Translations under genes and position numbers: made by a program
The notes under the pieces: model-generated
The model's database searches: none
The model's input: the letters and a program-made list of their open reading frames with translations, nothing else
What the model was told of the DNA's origin: nothing
Source: Amycolatopsis pittospori
GTDB lineage: Bacteria > Actinomycetota > Actinomycetes > Mycobacteriales > Pseudonocardiaceae
NCBI RefSeq assembly: GCF_013870525.1
Contig: NZ_JACBXD010000082.1
Location: 1-32,990 of the forward strand
DNA length: 32,990 nt
Direction of reading: 5' to 3'
Part shown: piece by piece, positions 30,636-32,990 of the stretch
Numbering within the stretch: the stretch's first letter is position 1
Layout of the letters: the number at the start of each line of letters is the position of its first letter

Positions 30636-31721
30636 ATGCAGTTCGGAATCTTCACGGTGGGCGATGTGACGACCGACCCGACCACCGGGGAGGCGCCCAG
30701 CGAGCACGAGCGCATCAAGGCGATGGTGCGGATCGCGCTCAAGGCCGAAGAGGTCGGTCTCGACGTCTTCGCGACCGGCGAGCACCACAACCCGCCGTTC
30801 GTGCCGTCTTCGCCGACCACGATGCTCGGCCACATCGCCGCGCGGACGTCGAAACTCATCCTTTCCACGTCGACGACACTGATCACCACGAACGACCCGG
30901 TGAAGATCGCCGAGGACTTCGCGATGCTGCAGCACCTCGCCGACGGCCGCGTCGACCTGATGATGGGCCGCGGCAACACCGGACCGGTGTACCCCTGGTT
31001 CGGGCAGGACATCCGGCAGGGCATCCCGCTGGCGATCGAGAACTACCACCTGCTGCACCGGTTGTGGCGGGAGGACGTGGTCAGCTGGTCCGGGAAGTTC
31101 CGGACGCCGCTGCAGGAGTTCACCTCCACGCCGCGGCCGCTCGACGGTGTCCCGCCGTTCGTCTGGCACGGATCGATCCGCAGTCCGGAGATCGCGGAAC
31201 AGGCCGCGTACTACGGCGACGGGTTCTTCGCGAACCACATCTTCTGGCCGAAGGAACACTTCCAGGCGCTGATCGAGTTGTACCGCGAGCGGTACGAGCA
31301 CTACGGCCACGGCAAGGCGGACCAGGCGATCGTCGGACTCGGCGGCCAGGTGTTCCTGCGGCCGAAGTCGCAGGACGCGGTGCGCGAATTCCGGCCGTAC
31401 TTCGACAACGCGCCGGTGTACGGGCACGGGCCGTCGCTGGAGGAGTTCACCGACCAGACGCCGCTGACCGTCGGCAGCCCGCAGGAGGTCATCGACAAGA
31501 CGCTGACCTTCCGCGAGCACTTCGGCGACTACCAGCGTCAGCTGTTCCTGGTGGACCACGCCGGTCTGCCGCTGAAGACCGTGCTGGAGCAGCTCGATCT
31601 TCTCGGCGAACACGTGATCCCGGTGCTGCGAAAGGAACTCGACGCGCTCCGCCCTGCTCACGTGCCCGAGGCTCCCACGCACGCTTCGCTTCTTGAGGCT
31701 TCTTCGGCGGTGACCGCGTGA
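30636..31721 (+). CDS. luciferase-like (LLM class) flavin-dependent monooxygenase
   Basis: A 361-residue protein. I chose ATG 30636 (AGGGAGCAGGTC upstream) because MQFGIFTVGD is the first beta strand of the TIM barrel. ALKAEEVGLDVFATGEHH, TSKLILSTSTTLITTNDPVKIAEDFAMLQHLADGRVDLMMGRG and WHGSIRSPEIAEQAAYYGDGFFAN are typical of bacterial-luciferase-like enzymes. They use reduced FMN and oxygen to oxidise an organic substrate, not known here. The next gene encodes an FMN reductase starting inside this stop (GTGA), so the pair forms a two-component system. Confidence 0.9.
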   Translation: MQFGIFTVGDVTTDPTTGEAPSEHERIKAMVRIALKAEEVGLDVFATGEHHNPPFVPSSPTTMLGHIAARTSKLILSTSTTLITTNDPVKIAEDFAMLQHLADGRVDLMMGRGNTGPVYPWFGQDIRQGIPLAIENYHLLHRLWREDVVSWSGKFRTPLQEFTSTPRPLDGVPPFVWHGSIRSPEIAEQAAYYGDGFFANHIFWPKEHFQALIELYRERYEHYGHGKADQAIVGLGGQVFLRPKSQDAVREFRPYFDNAPVYGHGPSLEEFTDQTPLTVGSPQEVIDKTLTFREHFGDYQRQLFLVDHAGLPLKTVLEQLDLLGEHVIPVLRKELDALRPAHVPEAPTHASLLEASSAVTA

Positions 31722-32299
31722 CGACGATCGCAGTGGTGACAGCTGGTTTGAGTCAGCCGTCCTCGACGCGACTGCTCGCGGACAAACTGGCCGCGGCGGT
31801 TTCTTCCGCGCTGCCGGACGTGAAGATCGAGGTGATCGAACTCCGCGATCTGGCCCTCGACGTCACGAAGAACATGCTGACCGGATTTCCCTCTCCGGCC
31901 CTGCGCGCGGCCATCGACACGGTGACCGCCGCGGACGGCCTGATCGCCGTGACGCCGGTGTTCACCGCGTCGTACAGCGGACTGTTCAAGTCGTTCTTCG
32001 ACGTACTGGACCAGAAGGCGCTCGACGGGAAGCCGGTCCTGATCGGCGCGACAGGCGGAACCGAACGGCACTCGCTCGTGCTCGACTTCGCACTGCGGCC
32101 GCTCTTCGCCTACCTTCGCGCCGAGCCGGTCGCGACAGCGGTGTACGCCGCGTCGTCGGACTGGGCGTCTCCGGGTGACCTCGACGCCCGGGCTTCGCGG
32201 GCCGGGCGGGAGTTCGCTTCCCGGGTCTCGGAGGCTCCGGTGGCGGCTGTGAGCAGCGGGTTCGTGCCGTTCGAGCAGCTGCTGAACGGGGCGGAGTGA
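31718..32299 (+). CDS. NADPH-dependent FMN reductase (CE1759-type)
   Basis: A 193-residue flavodoxin-like protein from GTG 31718. It opens with IAVVTAGLSQPSSTRLLADKLA, an FMN phosphate-binding loop. VTPVFTASYSGLFKSFFDVLD and VLIGATGGTERHSLVLDFALRPLFAYLRA are the flavin and subunit contact segments seen in FMN reductases paired with luciferase-like monooxygenases. It probably supplies reduced FMN to the enzyme encoded just upstream, with which it is translationally coupled. Its TGA stop is part of the stem of a family C hairpin. Confidence 0.88.
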   Translation: MTTIAVVTAGLSQPSSTRLLADKLAAAVSSALPDVKIEVIELRDLALDVTKNMLTGFPSPALRAAIDTVTAADGLIAVTPVFTASYSGLFKSFFDVLDQKALDGKPVLIGATGGTERHSLVLDFALRPLFAYLRAEPVATAVYAASSDWASPGDLDARASRAGREFASRVSEAPVAAVSSGFVPFEQLLNGAE

Positions 32300-32320
32300 G
32301 CAAGGGACCTTTGCTATCAC
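32296..32320 (+). terminator. stop-codon-embedding hairpin (family C element)
   Basis: GTGA, including the stop TGA (32297-32299), pairs with TCAC (32317-32320). GCAA (32300-32303) pairs with TTGC (32311-32314), with a 2-nt bulge. The core is AGCAAGGGACCTTTGCT in the plus orientation, as after the acyl-CoA dehydrogenase gene. Confidence 0.6.
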
Positions 32321-32342
32321 TTGGGGCGCGTGAGCCGCTGGT

Positions 32343-32401
32343 AAGTCCGTGAAGGCCTCCTTCCCTACCTTGAGAGTAGGGAAGGAGGCCTTCACGGACT
32401 T
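32343..32401. terminator. perfect 26-bp palindrome between convergent genes (family D, copy 2)
   Basis: The arms are 32343-32368 and 32376-32401, without mismatch; loop of 7. Outer GTCCGTGAAGGCCTCCTT is identical to the copy at 13361; the inner CCCTAC/GTAGGG part is different but still self-complementary. It lies between the FMN reductase and YCII genes, which converge. Confidence 0.8.
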
Positions 32402-32425
32402 CCGACGAAGTCTCCCCGGGCCGCG

Positions 32426-32767
32426 TCAGGGAGTCGGCCAGATCGGCCGGATCTCGATCGTCGCCACCTTCGTGACGGGGTGCTTCGACGCGATCTCGAT
32501 GGCCTCGTCGAGGTCCGCGCACTCGATCAGGTCATAGCCGAGGATCTGTTCCTTCGTCTCCGCGAAGGGTCCGTCCGAGACGAGCAGTTCGTCGTCGCGC
32601 AGCCGCACCGTGGTCGCGGTGGCCGTCGACCGCAGCCTGCTGCCGGACAGCCGCACCCCGCGAGCGGTCATCTCGTCGACCCACGCCTGCGTCCTCTCGT
32701 CGAGCGGGTCGTCGCATTCGTCGGTGCCGGGCGTCTCGGTCCCGCAGATCAGCAACATGTAGCGCAT
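32426..32767 (-). CDS. YCII/DGPF-domain protein
   Basis: A 113-residue protein of the YCII-related (DGPF) family: MRYMLLICG at the start, SDGPFAETKEQILGYDLIECADLDEAIEIASKHP in the second half, then IEIRPIW. DGPF proteins have a ferredoxin-like fold and are often next to ECF sigma factors, but no such gene is in view. The function is unknown. ATG 32767 overlaps the stop of the upstream MFS gene by one base (TGATG), so it is the downstream member of an operon. Confidence 0.88.
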   Translation of the reverse strand: MRYMLLICGTETPGTDECDDPLDERTQAWVDEMTARGVRLSGSRLRSTATATTVRLRDDELLVSDGPFAETKEQILGYDLIECADLDEAIEIASKHPVTKVATIEIRPIWPTP

Positions 32768-32990
32768 CAGTCCTCCACCACCTTCGCCAGCGCCTTCCGG
32801 GGGCGCAGCGTCGAAAGAGCAATCGCCAGGCCCAATGCCGCGAAGCAGGCGGCGGCCGCGAAACCGGCTCGGAAGCCTCCTGTCACGGCGTCCGGGGACG
32901 TCGCGGTCCCGGTGACGGCCGCCGACACGGCCGAGGCTACCGAGACGCCGAGCGCACCGCCGAGTTGGAACGCGGCGGTGGTGATGCCGG
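32767..32990 (-). CDS. MFS-type transporter, C-terminal end (partial)
   Basis: The last 73 codons of a gene that enters from the right edge. ITTAAFQLGGALGVSVASAVSAAV is the pattern of a late helix in 14-helix drug exporters (DHA2 type). A second hydrophobic helix, GFAAAACFAALGLAIALSTL, is followed by a basic cytoplasmic tail (RPRKALAKVVED). The rest is outside the window, so the substrate cannot be guessed. It shares one base with the YCII gene. Confidence 0.7.
   Translation of the reverse strand, partial: GITTAAFQLGGALGVSVASAVSAAVTGTATSPDAVTGGFRAGFAAAACFAALGLAIALSTLRPRKALAKVVED

Overview
The window looks like the chromosome of a high-GC actinomycete, most likely Pseudonocardiaceae and plausibly Amycolatopsis. 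This is inferred from strongly GC-biased third codon positions, frequent GTG starts, short overlaps between coupled genes, a second gyrase-type pair (topoisomerase IV-like) and typical secreted actinomycete enzymes. I see no tRNA, rRNA, CRISPR array, insertion sequence or phage gene.

Layout. 1-1675 (minus): an orphan amino-acid-type solute-binding lipoprotein coupled to an HrpB-type DECH helicase that runs off the left edge. 1734-3052 (plus): a MauE/DoxX membrane protein with a DsbA-like thiol oxidoreductase. 3131-6797: a LysR regulator divergent from a secreted GH3 glucosidase and a secreted ThuA-domain protein, with a DasR-type (dre-like) palindrome between them. 6992-8533 (minus): an RraA-like protein and a HAF-repeat-like protein. 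8718-13303 (plus): a tight five-gene lipid or steroid side-chain type operon (SCP-2 thiolase, SRPBCC, MaoC hydratase, SDR, acyl-CoA dehydrogenase). 13435-17823 (minus): a four-gene operon of chorismatase, aryl-CoA/AMP ligase, EamA exporter and DAHP synthase, chained by three ATGA overlaps, with unusual codon use at its 5' end and a 459-bp AT-richer upstream gap. 18283-24313 (minus): a 52-codon small ORF, parE-like and parC-like genes; the parC-like gene carries a 436-residue intein with a LAGLIDADG endonuclease. 24421-28014 (plus): a large secreted S8 protease. 28128-29069: a membrane-anchored degenerate class III cyclase-like protein. 29053-30477 (minus): a secreted GH76 mannanase-like enzyme. 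30636-32299 (plus): a luciferase-like monooxygenase with its FMN reductase. 32426-32990 (minus): a YCII/DGPF protein and the C-terminus of an MFS exporter.

The most notable system is the chorismatase operon. DAHP synthase would boost shikimate flux, chorismatase would convert chorismate to a hydroxybenzoate or dihydroxycyclohexadiene carboxylate, the ligase would activate the acid, and an EamA protein may export it. No PKS, NRPS or acyltransferase lies beside it, so the final product is unknown. The second is the intein, which sits just before the quinolone-resistance region of the topoisomerase and has Gln where the block-B His is normally found.

A third theme is non-coding. All four gaps between convergent gene pairs contain a long palindrome (21-28 bp arms), and a shorter oriented element, AGCAAGGGACCTTTGCT, sits flush with the stop codons of three genes. 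These look like a family of 3'-end elements.
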